DNA from: Apibacter mensalis
GTDB taxonomy: Bacteria; Bacteroidota; Bacteroidia; Flavobacteriales; Weeksellaceae
Direction: 5' to 3'
DNA: 64,000 nucleotides
Assembly: GCF_001418685.1 (NCBI RefSeq)
Contig: NZ_LIVM01000002.1
Coordinates: 175,022 to 239,021 of the forward strand
Each line of letters begins with the position of its first letter. Position 1 is the stretch's first letter. Made by a program: the position numbers and the translations under genes. This document shows, one piece after another, positions 25,477-34,730 of the stretch. The notes beneath the pieces were generated by a model that saw only the letters and a program-made list of their open reading frames with translations, had not been told where the DNA came from and made no database searches.

Positions 25477-27009
25477 TTATTCCCATTCAATAGTTGCAGG
25501 TGGTTTGGATGAGATGTCATAAGTAACACGATTAATTCCTTTAACTTCATTTATAATACGATTAGAAACTAATTCTAAAAATTCATAAGGAAATTTAGAC
25601 CAAGTGGCCGTCATAAAATCAACCGTATTGGCAGAGCGAATTACTGCCGTATACTCGTAAGTCCTTTCATCACCCATAACTCCAACGGATTTTACCGGTA
25701 AAAGAACTACAAATGCCTGGCTTACTTTATCATATAAACCATGTTTAATTAATTCCTCAATAAATATTTCATCTGCTTGTTGTAGAATTTTTACTTTTTC
25801 TTCGTCAACTTCACCTACCACGCGAATTCCTAAACCAGGCCCCGGAAATGGGTGGCGATACACCAATTCTTTTGGAATACCCAATTCTATGCCCACTTTT
25901 CTAACTTCATCTTTAAATAGTTCTCTTAATGGTTCCAATAATTGAAGATTCAGTTCATCCGGTAGTCCGCCAACATTATGATGTGATTTAATTACGGCTG
26001 AAGGTCCCTTTACAGATTTCGATTCTATAATATCCGGATATATAGTTCCTTGAGCAAGGAAATCAATATCTTCCATTTTAAACGCTTCTTCTTCAAATAC
26101 TCTTATAAACTCATTGCCTATAATTTTTCTTTTTCTTTCGGGTTCATTAACTCCCTTTAGCTTAAAGAAAAATCTTTCCTCAGCATTTACTCTTTTTATA
26201 TTCATATGAAAATGCTCTCCATACACTTTCATAACCTTATCTCCTTCATCCTTACGCAATAAACCGGTATCAACAAAAATACAGGTTAGCTGATTTCCTA
26301 TCGCTTTTTGTATTAAAACAGCAGCAACGGAAGAATCTACTCCTCCGGAAAGCCCGAGCATCACTTTTTTATTTCCAACTATCTCTCTTATCTTCCTTAC
26401 TTCTGTTTCAATAAAATCAGAAATTTCCCAATTCTTATTACATTGACAAATATCAAAAATAAAATTTCTCAAAATGAGTTCTCCATATTCACTATGAGAG
26501 ACCTCCGGATGAAATTGGACTGCGTAAATTTTTTTGTTTTCATTGGCAATACATGCAATAGAATTACTAGTTGTTCCTATAAGCTCAAAACCTTCCGGTA
26601 ATTCGGTTACTTCGTCAAAATGGCTCATCCATACTGTAGAGTTTTGTGGAAGATTGGTAAGAAGTGGGGTATCCTTAACAATTTTAAATTCAGATTTTCC
26701 ATATTCTCCTTTTATTCCCTCAGATACTTCTCCACCTAAAATTTTAGCCGTAACTTGCATGCCATAGCAAATTCCCAAAACCGGTATATTTTGCTCATAT
26801 AATTGATCTTCAACCAAATGAGCATTCTCTGAATTAACCGATGAGGGGCCGCCAGAAAGTATGATTCCCTTAGGCTGATGAGATAATATTTCTTCTATTG
26901 GAGTATAATAGGGTAAAATTTCAGAGTATACACCAAATTCACGGACTCGGCGTCCAATCAATTGATTGTATTGGGAACCGAAATCCAAAATGATAATTCC
27001 ATTTTTCAT
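25477..27009 (-). CDS. guaA: GMP synthase (glutamine-hydrolysing)
   Basis: It turns XMP, ATP and glutamine into GMP, the last step of guanine nucleotide synthesis. The 510-residue protein has both halves: the class I glutamine amidotransferase (IILDFGSQYNQLIGRRVRE; nucleophile Cys in LGICYGMQ; HPEVSHSEYG) and the ATP-pyrophosphatase with P-loop LSGGVDSSVAA. It ends with the dimer domain closing in VTYDISSKPPATIEWE. All catalytic blocks are intact and the length is typical. It stands alone. A TAAATTTG element lies on the minus strand at 27213-27206, about 200 bp upstream, implying a long leader if it is used. Confidence 0.97.
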   Translation of the reverse strand: MKNGIIILDFGSQYNQLIGRRVREFGVYSEILPYYTPIEEILSHQPKGIILSGGPSSVNSENAHLVEDQLYEQNIPVLGICYGMQVTAKILGGEVSEGIKGEYGKSEFKIVKDTPLLTNLPQNSTVWMSHFDEVTELPEGFELIGTTSNSIACIANENKKIYAVQFHPEVSHSEYGELILRNFIFDICQCNKNWEISDFIETEVRKIREIVGNKKVMLGLSGGVDSSVAAVLIQKAIGNQLTCIFVDTGLLRKDEGDKVMKVYGEHFHMNIKRVNAEERFFFKLKGVNEPERKRKIIGNEFIRVFEEEAFKMEDIDFLAQGTIYPDIIESKSVKGPSAVIKSHHNVGGLPDELNLQLLEPLRELFKDEVRKVGIELGIPKELVYRHPFPGPGLGIRVVGEVDEEKVKILQQADEIFIEELIKHGLYDKVSQAFVVLLPVKSVGVMGDERTYEYTAVIRSANTVDFMTATWSKFPYEFLELVSNRIINEVKGINRVTYDISSKPPATIEWE

Positions 27010-27481
27010 TAAGTATCGTATAAATATATTTTAATTGCCAACGTTCACCTTCTTTAACAGAAAATCTCATGATACATATGCTTAAACTATAGTTAGATTT
27101 ATGTAGCTGAAATTAATGCATATATTTTTTATCACTTGTTTAAATAATTCCAATTGCGTTTTGACTGAATATTTAAATAAATTGAATTTATTTTTTTAAA
27201 TTTTGCAAATTTAAAAAAATTATCATAAATCTCTACAGCCGGCTTTTATAGCTTGCTAGCATATCACCTATATTTTATAAATATATGTTAAAATATATTC
27301 AATTTGATGTGTTTTATCATAATATTCCCCTACTTAAGAAATACCATACAATAGATAAATTTAATACCAATAAACTTATTTTTTGCGTAATAAAAAATTC
27401 TTACAAAATATTTTTTGATTTATCTTATACAATTTAAAATTATAGATTTAATAAAATAAAAGTTTTTTAGTTTAATTACTA
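27010..27481. other. AT-rich intergenic region between the response regulator and guaA
   Basis: No gene is visible in these 472 bases. One minus-strand TAAATTTG (27213-27206) could drive guaA. I looked for a purine riboswitch in the guaA leader and saw no matching core. Confidence 0.5.
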
Positions 27482-28660
27482 TTAACAAAAATTTATAACA
27501 TCTTCTTTGATGATAGGATCTCCACCCAAAATAATTAACCTTTCCACAACATTCCTTAATTCCCGAATATTTCCGGTCCATTCAAAAGTTTTTAAAATAT
27601 CAATAGCTTCTTTATCAAACTTTTTTACTTTAGAGCCGTATTCTTCTGCTATAACTCCCAAAAAATGTTCAATTAAAATGGGTATATCTTCGATCCTGTC
27701 TTTCAAAGCAGGAACTTTAAGTTCAATAACAGATAGCCTATGATATAAATCTTCTCTGAATCTTCCTTCTTTAATTTCTTCTTTTAAATTTTTATTTGTA
27801 GCAGCAAGTACTCGAACATCCACTGAAATTTCACTATCACTCCCTACTCTGCAAACTTTACCCTCTTGTAGAGCTCGCAGCACTTTAGCCTGAGCTGATA
27901 AGCTCATATCTCCTATTTCATCCAAAAAAAGAGTACCTTTATTAGCTAATTCAAATTTACCTTGTTTATCTTTTACAGCTCCTGTAAAAGAACCTTTCAT
28001 ATGACCGAAAAGTTCACTTTCAATCAATTCAGAAGGAATAGCAGCACAATTTACCTCAACTATAGGCATTGCTGCCCTATCACTTTTTTCATGTATGGAA
28101 TGGGCTACCAATTCTTTTCCTGTACCGTTTTGTCCGGTAATTAAAACCCTGGCATCAGTTAAAGCAATTTTTTCAATCATTTCTTTAATTTCCTTAAGCT
28201 TTTTAGAGTTCCCGATCATTTCGTACTTCTTACTGACCTTTTTCTTAAGTATTTTATTCTGAGAAAAAAGCTTTTGGTTTTCACTGATAAGATTTTTCTT
28301 ATCTAATGCATTTCTTACTGCACTTAATAACCTGCCTAAATCCGGTGGTTTAGAAATATAATCAAATGCTCCTTTTTTAATACAATCAACTGCTATTTCA
28401 ATAGTACCATGTCCTGAGATCATTATAAAAGGTAGTAGAGGTTTTTCTTTCATTATCAGACAAAGTAATTCTTCTCCATCCATCTTAGGCATTTTTATAT
28501 CACATATTACCAGATCATACTCATTTTTATCAATTAATTGCTTCGCCTCTAAACCATCCTTAGCTTCATCAATCTCAAATTTTTTATTTTCATCTAACAG
28601 TATACTTTTTAATACTCTTCGTATAGTTTCCTCATCTTCAACAATTAAAATTTTTGTCAT
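27482..28660 (-). CDS. Sigma-54-dependent response regulator without a DNA-binding domain
   Basis: Receiver domain at 1-120 (acidic D9 with E8, phospho-acceptor D54 in VICDIKMPKMDG, K104 region in YISKPPD). A coiled linker follows, then an AAA+ domain (~145-385) with Walker A GQNGTGKE, Walker B TLFLDEIGD and the sigma-54-contact loop as GSFTGA instead of GAFTGA. NtrC proteins drive sigma-54 promoters. This one stops at 392 residues, right after the AAA+ lid (NIRELRNVVERLI), so the usual C-terminal Fis-type helix-turn-helix is missing. The next sequence holds no HTH in any frame. No sensor kinase is adjacent. A TATCTTTG element at 28689-28682 precedes it. Confidence 0.9.
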   Translation of the reverse strand: MTKILIVEDEETIRRVLKSILLDENKKFEIDEAKDGLEAKQLIDKNEYDLVICDIKMPKMDGEELLCLIMKEKPLLPFIMISGHGTIEIAVDCIKKGAFDYISKPPDLGRLLSAVRNALDKKNLISENQKLFSQNKILKKKVSKKYEMIGNSKKLKEIKEMIEKIALTDARVLITGQNGTGKELVAHSIHEKSDRAAMPIVEVNCAAIPSELIESELFGHMKGSFTGAVKDKQGKFELANKGTLFLDEIGDMSLSAQAKVLRALQEGKVCRVGSDSEISVDVRVLAATNKNLKEEIKEGRFREDLYHRLSVIELKVPALKDRIEDIPILIEHFLGVIAEEYGSKVKKFDKEAIDILKTFEWTGNIRELRNVVERLIILGGDPIIKEDVINFC

Positions 28661-28681
28661 AAATTAATTTATTTGTACTTA

Positions 28682-28689
28682 CAAAGATA
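28682..28689 (-). promoter_or_regulatory. -7 promoter element (TATCTTTG) of the sigma-54 regulator
   Basis: The minus-strand TATCTTTG matches TAnnTTTG, 21 bp before the start codon. No clear -33 TTG. Confidence 0.4.
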
Positions 28690-28793
28690 CTGCTTTTAGG
28701 TTAAAAATTGATTGCTATATAGTTAGTCATTCAGATTTAGCCTGAATAAATAAATTAATTGATAATCTAAATTTCCAATATCAATAATTATAT

Positions 28794-28801
28794 TAATTTT
28801 G
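28794..28801 (+). promoter_or_regulatory. -7 promoter element (TAATTTTG) of ribA
   Basis: TAATTTTG matches TAnnTTTG and lies 13 bp before the first ATG, so the mRNA leader would be only about 7 bases (13 if Met3 is the start). Confidence 0.45.
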
Positions 28802-28814
28802 TTTTTTGTAAATA

Positions 28815-29408
28815 ATGAAGATGAAAAGACAAGCGGAAGCTAAATTACCCACCGATTGGGGGGAATTCAAAATAATAGCTTATTCAGACAATGAAAACGA
28901 CTGGATGCCTCATTTAGTAATGATTAGTGAAAATACGGATTTAAGCCAAACTGTTAATGTCCGTATTCATTCTGAATGCATTACGGGTGACTTATTTCAT
29001 TCTAAAAGATGCGACTGTGGAAAGCAATTAGATGCTGCCATTAAATATATTCATGAAAATGGAGGTGTTCTCCTTTATTTAAGACAGGAAGGAAGAAACA
29101 TTGGAATTATCAACAAACTTAAGGCATACAACCTTCAAGACAAAGGTCTTAATACTGCTGAAGCAAACATAGAATTAGGATTTCCGGCCGATGGCAGAGA
29201 TTTCAAAATTGCGGTGGAAATTCTGGAAGAATTGGGAATTAAATCAATCAATTTATTAACCAATAATCCGGAAAAGATATCTTTTATCAATGATAGTTCC
29301 ATACAATTAATAAATAGAATTCCTCTTGAAATAGCGCCGGAAAAAGAAAATTTAGATTATTTGAAAACTAAGAAAAACTTCTTCGGTCATTTTCTAAACA
29401 ATATTTAA
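28815..29408 (+). CDS. ribA: GTP cyclohydrolase II
   Basis: This opens GTP to the pyrimidine that starts riboflavin synthesis. The 197-residue protein is the single-domain form: VRIHSECITGDLFHSKRCDCGKQL holds the three zinc cysteines; YLRQEGRNIGIINKLKAYNLQD carries the catalytic region; and DFKIAVEILEELGIKSINLLTNNPEKI closes the active site. It is not fused to the RibB domain found in many relatives, so dihydroxybutanone-phosphate synthase must be encoded elsewhere. It is a single-gene unit, divergent from the sigma-54 regulator. Confidence 0.93.
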   Translation: MKMKRQAEAKLPTDWGEFKIIAYSDNENDWMPHLVMISENTDLSQTVNVRIHSECITGDLFHSKRCDCGKQLDAAIKYIHENGGVLLYLRQEGRNIGIINKLKAYNLQDKGLNTAEANIELGFPADGRDFKIAVEILEELGIKSINLLTNNPEKISFINDSSIQLINRIPLEIAPEKENLDYLKTKKNFFGHFLNNI

Positions 29409-29769
29409 TAGGACATCAACTTACTATAATTTTTAAAACTCTTTCTTATGCCCATTTTTATTTAGTTTATCGAATATAATTTTTTTATAAAAATCATATA
29501 ATCACATTGTATATATTTTGTTACTGGCTACTAGTGGTCATATTAGTCTCATGTTTTATAATTATAGTTAAAATATGAAAATATTTTATGTTTTATTTTA
29601 TCGTAATGAGATTCAATTAAGTTTTTTTACTTCATTCATATAAGTATTCAAGTTATAAACTTTTACCTAGCCAAATAAAAAAATTAAATATTTATCTATA
29701 TCATTTACTAATAGTTTTATTACTAAATATATTTTTTTATAAATTTGATAAAATTATCACTATATAATA
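29409..29769. other. AT-rich intergenic region with the pepT promoter
   Basis: No gene or clear hairpin is visible. TAAATTTG at 29740-29747 matches the -7 element and lies 22 bp before the pepT start. Confidence 0.5.
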
Positions 29770-31017
29770 ATGTCAACAAATTTAACCACACTATGGGAAG
29801 ATAAACTTCTTAATCGTTTTTTAAAATATGTTAGCTTTCACTCTACCAGTGAAGCCGGCGTAGATAAAACACCTAGTACTGAAAGGCAATGGGATATAGC
29901 TAAATACATTTTCAACGAATTACAGTCCATAGGATTGGAAAATGTCTCCATTGATGAAAACGGTTATGTTATGGGGTATATTCCTTCAACCTGTTCTGAA
30001 GATTTACCAACAGTAGGATTTATATCTCATTATGATACCTCTCCCGATTTTTCAGGTGAAAATATAAAACCTCAAATTTGGAAGAATTATAACGGTAAAG
30101 ATTTGATTTTAAATGAGCGCACTGGTTTCACTTTAAAGGTTAGTGAATTTCCTGAGCTCAAAAACCATATCGGAGAAACAATAATTACTACCGATGGAAC
30201 CACTTTACTTGGTGCTGACGATAAAGCCGGAATTGCAGAAATTGTGACCGCTGCCGAATATCTAATCCAACATCCGAAAATAAAGCATGGAAGAGTAGCC
30301 ATTGGATTTACTCCCGACGAAGAAGTCGGAAAGGGAGCTGATTTATTTGATGTAAAAAAATTTGGTGCAAAATGGGCTTATACCGTTGACGGTGGAGAAG
30401 TAGGAGAATTAGAATTTGAAAATTTTAATGCAGGAGCGGCTGTCATATCTATAACAGGTAAAAGCGTACATCCGGGGTCAGCGAAAAGAAAAATGATTAA
30501 CGCAGGCTTACTTGCTGTAGAGTTTTCAAATTCCATGCCTTCCAACGAAACACCTGCTACCACCGAAGGATACGAAGGTTTTTATCACTTAACAAAAATA
30601 ACCGGTAATGTTGAAAAAGCACAATTAGAATATATCATTCGCGATCATGATTTTAAAAAATATGAAGCAAGAAAAGCCTTTATGAAGGAAGTTACTAAAA
30701 AACTAAACTCTAAATATGGTGAAGAAATTTTTAAAATTGAACTAGAAGATCAATATTTCAATATGCGAGAAAAAATTGAAGATAAAATGTTTATAATTGA
30801 TATCGCAAAAACGGCAATGGAAATGGCAGGTGTTAAACCTAATATAAAAGCAATAAGGGGGGGTACGGATGGTTCTAAACTTTCCTACATGGGTTTGCCC
30901 TGCCCCAATATATTTGCCGGTGGTGTTAATTTTCATGGCCCCTATGAATTTGTTCCGCTTGAATCCATGATAAAAGCTACCAAAGTTATTATAGAAATTA
31001 CTCAAAATATATATTAA
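29770..31017 (+). CDS. pepT: Peptidase T (tripeptidase)
   Basis: A zinc-dependent M20 aminopeptidase that frees the N-terminal residue from tripeptides in the cytosol. The 415 residues carry the metal ligands: His in ISHYDTSPDFSG; the bridging Asp in GTTLLGADDKAG; the catalytic EE in GFTPDEEVGKGAD; the Asp in YTVDGGEVGELE; and the last His in FAGGVNFHGPYEF. Length and domain order (catalytic, lid, catalytic) are normal. It is followed 19 bp later by a secreted subtilase, perhaps in one transcript, which would link outside protein breakdown to use of the peptides inside. Confidence 0.95.
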   Translation: MSTNLTTLWEDKLLNRFLKYVSFHSTSEAGVDKTPSTERQWDIAKYIFNELQSIGLENVSIDENGYVMGYIPSTCSEDLPTVGFISHYDTSPDFSGENIKPQIWKNYNGKDLILNERTGFTLKVSEFPELKNHIGETIITTDGTTLLGADDKAGIAEIVTAAEYLIQHPKIKHGRVAIGFTPDEEVGKGADLFDVKKFGAKWAYTVDGGEVGELEFENFNAGAAVISITGKSVHPGSAKRKMINAGLLAVEFSNSMPSNETPATTEGYEGFYHLTKITGNVEKAQLEYIIRDHDFKKYEARKAFMKEVTKKLNSKYGEEIFKIELEDQYFNMREKIEDKMFIIDIAKTAMEMAGVKPNIKAIRGGTDGSKLSYMGLPCPNIFAGGVNFHGPYEFVPLESMIKATKVIIEITQNIY

Positions 31018-31036
31018 AAAATAAAATTCACTCAGT

Positions 31037-32590
31037 ATGAAAAGAAATTATTTTGTTCTTTTTCTTTTTTCTATAATTTTTATCGATGGTCAAACAGTTA
31101 ATAAAATTATAATTAAGCTGAAAGATAATTCTCACGGAGAATTAAGTCACGCAAATAAGGTATCTAAAATAAATAAATTATTTTCATCGAATAAAACAGA
31201 AAGAATTGTACTGAGCGAGAAAGATAATAATACAATTTACACGATCGAGTTTCCAGAAAATGCAGATATTAAAAAAATTATCGAAGAATATTATAAAACA
31301 GGAGAGATAGAATACGCCGAACCGAATTATATATATACAACGCAAACTCAGTCAACATTCATTCGTCCTAATGACCCGTATTATAATTATCAATGGGGAT
31401 TACATAATGACGGATCAATCTCAGCAGCCATAAAAAATTACCCTTCAAAAAATGGTGCTGATATAAATATGGAAAAAGCATGGGAAATAGAAAAAGGTAG
31501 TGATTCTATTATTGTGGCAATCATTGATACGGGTTTGAATGTAAACCATCCTGAACTTAAAAACCGATTTTGGGCTAACATCGGTAAGAATTTTATCGAG
31601 AATCAAAACCCAAAAGACTTATCTTCCACCAACGATCATGCTACCAATGTTGCGGGTATAATCGGAGCTAATGCTAATAACGGTATTGGTTTTACCGGGA
31701 TTGATTGGAATTGTAAGCTTATGATTTTAAAAGTTTTGGATAACGATGGTTCAGGCTATACTACTTCGATTGCTGAAGCGATACATTATGCTGTGGATAA
31801 CGGAGCTAGAGTAATTAATTTATCGTTGGGTAGTAAAAATTATTCTCAATCTATGAGCTTAGCAATTGAAAAAGCTTTAAAAAATAATGTGGTTGTAGTT
31901 GCGGCTATGGGAAATGAAAATAGTATGATAGAAAACTACCCCGCAGCATATCCCGGAGTTATAGCCGTCGGAGCAATAAATGCAGAATCTAATCGTTCTA
32001 ATCCATTTTATCGCACATGGAATACCGGTAGTAATTATGGAAATCACATCTCTGTTGTAGCACCGGGCGATGTTATTTGCAGTATATATGATAATGCTTC
32101 ATTTAATCTAAATAATTGTTTAAGTGGTACTTCACAAGCTTCCCCTCATGTTACCGGATTAGCCTCTTTATTACTGGCTCAAGATCCACACAGAACTCCT
32201 GCAGATATAAAAACTATTATTGAAAAAACTGCTGATGATCAAATGGGTAATCCCTTAGAGGACACACCGGGATGGGATAAATATTATGGATTTGGCAGAA
32301 TCAATGCATATCGTGCTCTTTCAGAAAAGTATGTAGATAAAAATACTGATTTAACTGAAAAAAAGGTAAAAGTTTATCCCAATCCTGCTAAACAAAATTT
32401 TATATGTGATTTTCCTTCAAATACAAAACAAATTATCATTTTTAGTAATGTAGGGCAAATTATTCAATCTAAAAATATTAATGGTTTAACTAGTGACTCT
32501 TTTTATATTTCTGAACCAGGAATTTATTTCATACATTTTAAATTAGATAATGGTAAAAAAATATCTAAAAAAATTAGCATTATAAAATAA
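31037..32590 (+). CDS. Secreted subtilisin-like protease with T9SS sorting tail
   Basis: The 517-residue protein has a signal peptide (~1-19), a propeptide (~20-105), and a peptidase S8 domain with the full triad: Asp in AIIDTGLNVNHPEL, His in STNDHATNVAGIIG and Ser in LSGTSQASPHVTGLA. From ~440 it ends in a type A T9SS sorting domain (VYPNPAKQNFIC ... GIYFIHFKLDNGKKISKKISIIK). It would cross the outer membrane through the T9SS, whose SprA is encoded at 55.7-62.8 kb. The target proteins are unknown. It follows pepT by 19 bp and ends at a bidirectional terminator. Confidence 0.93.
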   Translation: MKRNYFVLFLFSIIFIDGQTVNKIIIKLKDNSHGELSHANKVSKINKLFSSNKTERIVLSEKDNNTIYTIEFPENADIKKIIEEYYKTGEIEYAEPNYIYTTQTQSTFIRPNDPYYNYQWGLHNDGSISAAIKNYPSKNGADINMEKAWEIEKGSDSIIVAIIDTGLNVNHPELKNRFWANIGKNFIENQNPKDLSSTNDHATNVAGIIGANANNGIGFTGIDWNCKLMILKVLDNDGSGYTTSIAEAIHYAVDNGARVINLSLGSKNYSQSMSLAIEKALKNNVVVVAAMGNENSMIENYPAAYPGVIAVGAINAESNRSNPFYRTWNTGSNYGNHISVVAPGDVICSIYDNASFNLNNCLSGTSQASPHVTGLASLLLAQDPHRTPADIKTIIEKTADDQMGNPLEDTPGWDKYYGFGRINAYRALSEKYVDKNTDLTEKKVKVYPNPAKQNFICDFPSNTKQIIIFSNVGQIIQSKNINGLTSDSFYISEPGIYFIHFKLDNGKKISKKISIIK

Positions 32591-32617
32591 TAAACTTTAA
32601 AAGCTATTTTGTTAAAT

Positions 32618-32655
32618 AACCAATTTTCGGAAAATTGCTGAAAGTTGGTTTTTAT
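32618..32655. terminator. Bidirectional terminator between convergent genes
   Basis: The arms AACCAATTTTC (32618-32628) and GAAAGTTGGTT (32640-32650) pair with one G-U, followed by TTTT on the plus strand. The subtilase gene (plus) and the Gcr-family gene (minus) meet here. Confidence 0.65.
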
Positions 32656-34583
32656 TCTATAGGTAAGAAAAAACGGGCTGGATTTCTTATAAATAGTTTT
32701 AGTGCTGAATAAAGTATTTTTCCCATTTCTTTAGTGGGGACGTTAACTGATTTCATAGCCACCCATAACGATAATGAAAAGCTTACCAAAAAATTAAATA
32801 GTCCTATTCCGAATATTCCTATAAATCCTAAAATAAAATCTCCACAAGAAATATCTAAGTTAAAAAATGATAATGCCATTGCATAATTACCTCCCGAAAA
32901 GGTTATGTGACGAATATCGAATGGTATTCCTAAAAAATTACCAATCAAAAAAGCACTCCCTAAACAAAAACCTAAAAAAATATTGCCCGAAATACCTCCA
33001 ATTTTTTTATTATACCAATTTGCCCAATTCCTTCTTCTTTTTTCATTGATGAATCGTTTTAATAAAGGATGGTTATATAGCCTTTCCGGTATATTATGAT
33101 AACGGGTATAATTTTCCGTTATTCCCGAAATTAATCCGGATATAAACAAAAATACTCCGGCTATAGAAGCATACCAAAAAATTTTTAAATCAAAGTGTAC
33201 CACTTCATCTCGAAAATCGGTAGCTTTATGCAAGTTCAATAATTTAATGCCTGTAAAATACGATAAACAATAATATAACAATCCCCCAACAATAAAAGCA
33301 GCAAATACATTTCCAATAAAAGCAATGAACTGACTTCTAAATATTCGTGAAAATAATAGACCAAATTCTTTATAATCACTGGCAGATAGTTCATCCTGAT
33401 TTAAAGCATGTGCCAATGTTGCCGCTGTCATTGCCGGTTGTTTAGTTGCTAAAGTCCAATGTATTAAATATATGGAAACAAAACCCCAAGAATAATTGAG
33501 GCTATATAATAATGCTTGAATAAAAGGCGTATAGGTTCGCATACCTATTTGTGCCTTTATAAAACATAATATGGCTACCAAAAAACCACCTCCCATAGCA
33601 GAATAAAGCATTTGAATGTATTCTTTTGAAGTATTGGTTATATATTTTTTACCAGCTTGTCTATTATGCCAAGTTACCAGTGAAGCAACTACATAGAGAG
33701 TACTTTGAAATGAATTGGTAACACTACTTTTAGTTGAATAAATGCCCAATAATTTTTTAGTAATGTTAGCCATAGACAAGGATAGGGATTTATTATCTAA
33801 TAAATATAGAGCATTTAAAAGAATTAATATACGATCAAGCTGTTGTCTTAAACAGGTTACTTTTATCGTAATTGCTAAGGATATTCCTTTACTTTCTTTT
33901 TGATCAATAATATTATCTAAATAAATTTTACATAGTTTGATTTGTTCGGATAAAGTATCTATTTTTTCTAGATTTATAATTTCATGATCTTGTAATATTT
34001 TAATCAGGCTACTTGTTAATTTTTGAAAAGGATTTTCTTCCATATTCCTTATGTAGCTCATTTTATATACTTCCGTATCAGCAGCGCCTCCTATTACCCT
34101 ATCAATTAATATCAAAGCGCCCTCTCTGAATTGTTTTTTTACGTATCCTCTATTACAAATTACACTATCATCGTTAAATAAAACTTCATAAAATCTCTCC
34201 CATCTGTCAAGCGGAATTAGTTTCATGAAATTGTGGTTTACATTAGAATAAAGAACTTCATTGGATAATGAAAGTAACGTTTGATCATCAGAAATTTGTG
34301 GTAATATTTTATTACCTATTTGTCTGAAAAATAATGAAATTAATTTGTCATTAGTAAATATTCCAAAATCAGTTAAAAATTTCTGCATATAAATATTCCT
34401 AAATAAAGGAATAAGACGCTCAATAAATTTTTCTTTAATGGAGTAATTGGTTTGTAGTAAATGTGTTATATAATCTATAAAGTCAATAGAGTTATGGAAA
34501 TTTTTCCTACCGTATTTAAGTAAACTTAACAGAAAATTACGTTCTTCTCTATTATTTAAAATCTTTATTAATTTTTCTTCCAT
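32652..34583 (-). CDS. Gcr-family ('site-specific recombinase', PF10136) membrane protein
   Basis: The 643-residue protein has a soluble N-terminal half (~1-320) and a second half with about six membrane helices (YSAMGGGFLVAILCFIKAQIG; ALLYSLNYSWGFVSIYLIHWTLATKQPAMTAATLAHAL; FIAFIGNVFAAFIVGGLLYYC; and others). These segments identify the family named after a supposed gonococcal recombinase. That name rests on thin evidence: no serine- or tyrosine-recombinase catalytic motif is visible and the protein is plainly membrane-bound. I would describe it as a membrane protein of unknown function. It is a single-gene unit convergent with the subtilase. Confidence 0.8.
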   Translation of the reverse strand: MEEKLIKILNNREERNFLLSLLKYGRKNFHNSIDFIDYITHLLQTNYSIKEKFIERLIPLFRNIYMQKFLTDFGIFTNDKLISLFFRQIGNKILPQISDDQTLLSLSNEVLYSNVNHNFMKLIPLDRWERFYEVLFNDDSVICNRGYVKKQFREGALILIDRVIGGAADTEVYKMSYIRNMEENPFQKLTSSLIKILQDHEIINLEKIDTLSEQIKLCKIYLDNIIDQKESKGISLAITIKVTCLRQQLDRILILLNALYLLDNKSLSLSMANITKKLLGIYSTKSSVTNSFQSTLYVVASLVTWHNRQAGKKYITNTSKEYIQMLYSAMGGGFLVAILCFIKAQIGMRTYTPFIQALLYSLNYSWGFVSIYLIHWTLATKQPAMTAATLAHALNQDELSASDYKEFGLLFSRIFRSQFIAFIGNVFAAFIVGGLLYYCLSYFTGIKLLNLHKATDFRDEVVHFDLKIFWYASIAGVFLFISGLISGITENYTRYHNIPERLYNHPLLKRFINEKRRRNWANWYNKKIGGISGNIFLGFCLGSAFLIGNFLGIPFDIRHITFSGGNYAMALSFFNLDISCGDFILGFIGIFGIGLFNFLVSFSLSLWVAMKSVNVPTKEMGKILYSALKLFIRNPARFFLPIE

Positions 34584-34730
34584 CTTTATCTTCAGACTAA
34601 CTTAATATTTCATTATATATTTATTTTTTATCTTTGAACAACACGAATTTTCGCATACAGTTATATTTAAAAAATATAACGATATACAAGCAAAAATAAA
34701 TATATTGAATTTATAAAGTTAATATATCTT

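Noticed and set aside
27010-27210. Purine riboswitch in the guaA leader
   Set aside because: The leader could be long enough, but the conserved junction and loop sequences of the purine aptamer are not present.
30856-30862. Seven-G run in pepT as a second contingency tract
   Set aside because: It falls in a conserved Arg-Gly-Gly-Thr motif that needs these codons, and seven bases is short for slippage; I give it little weight.
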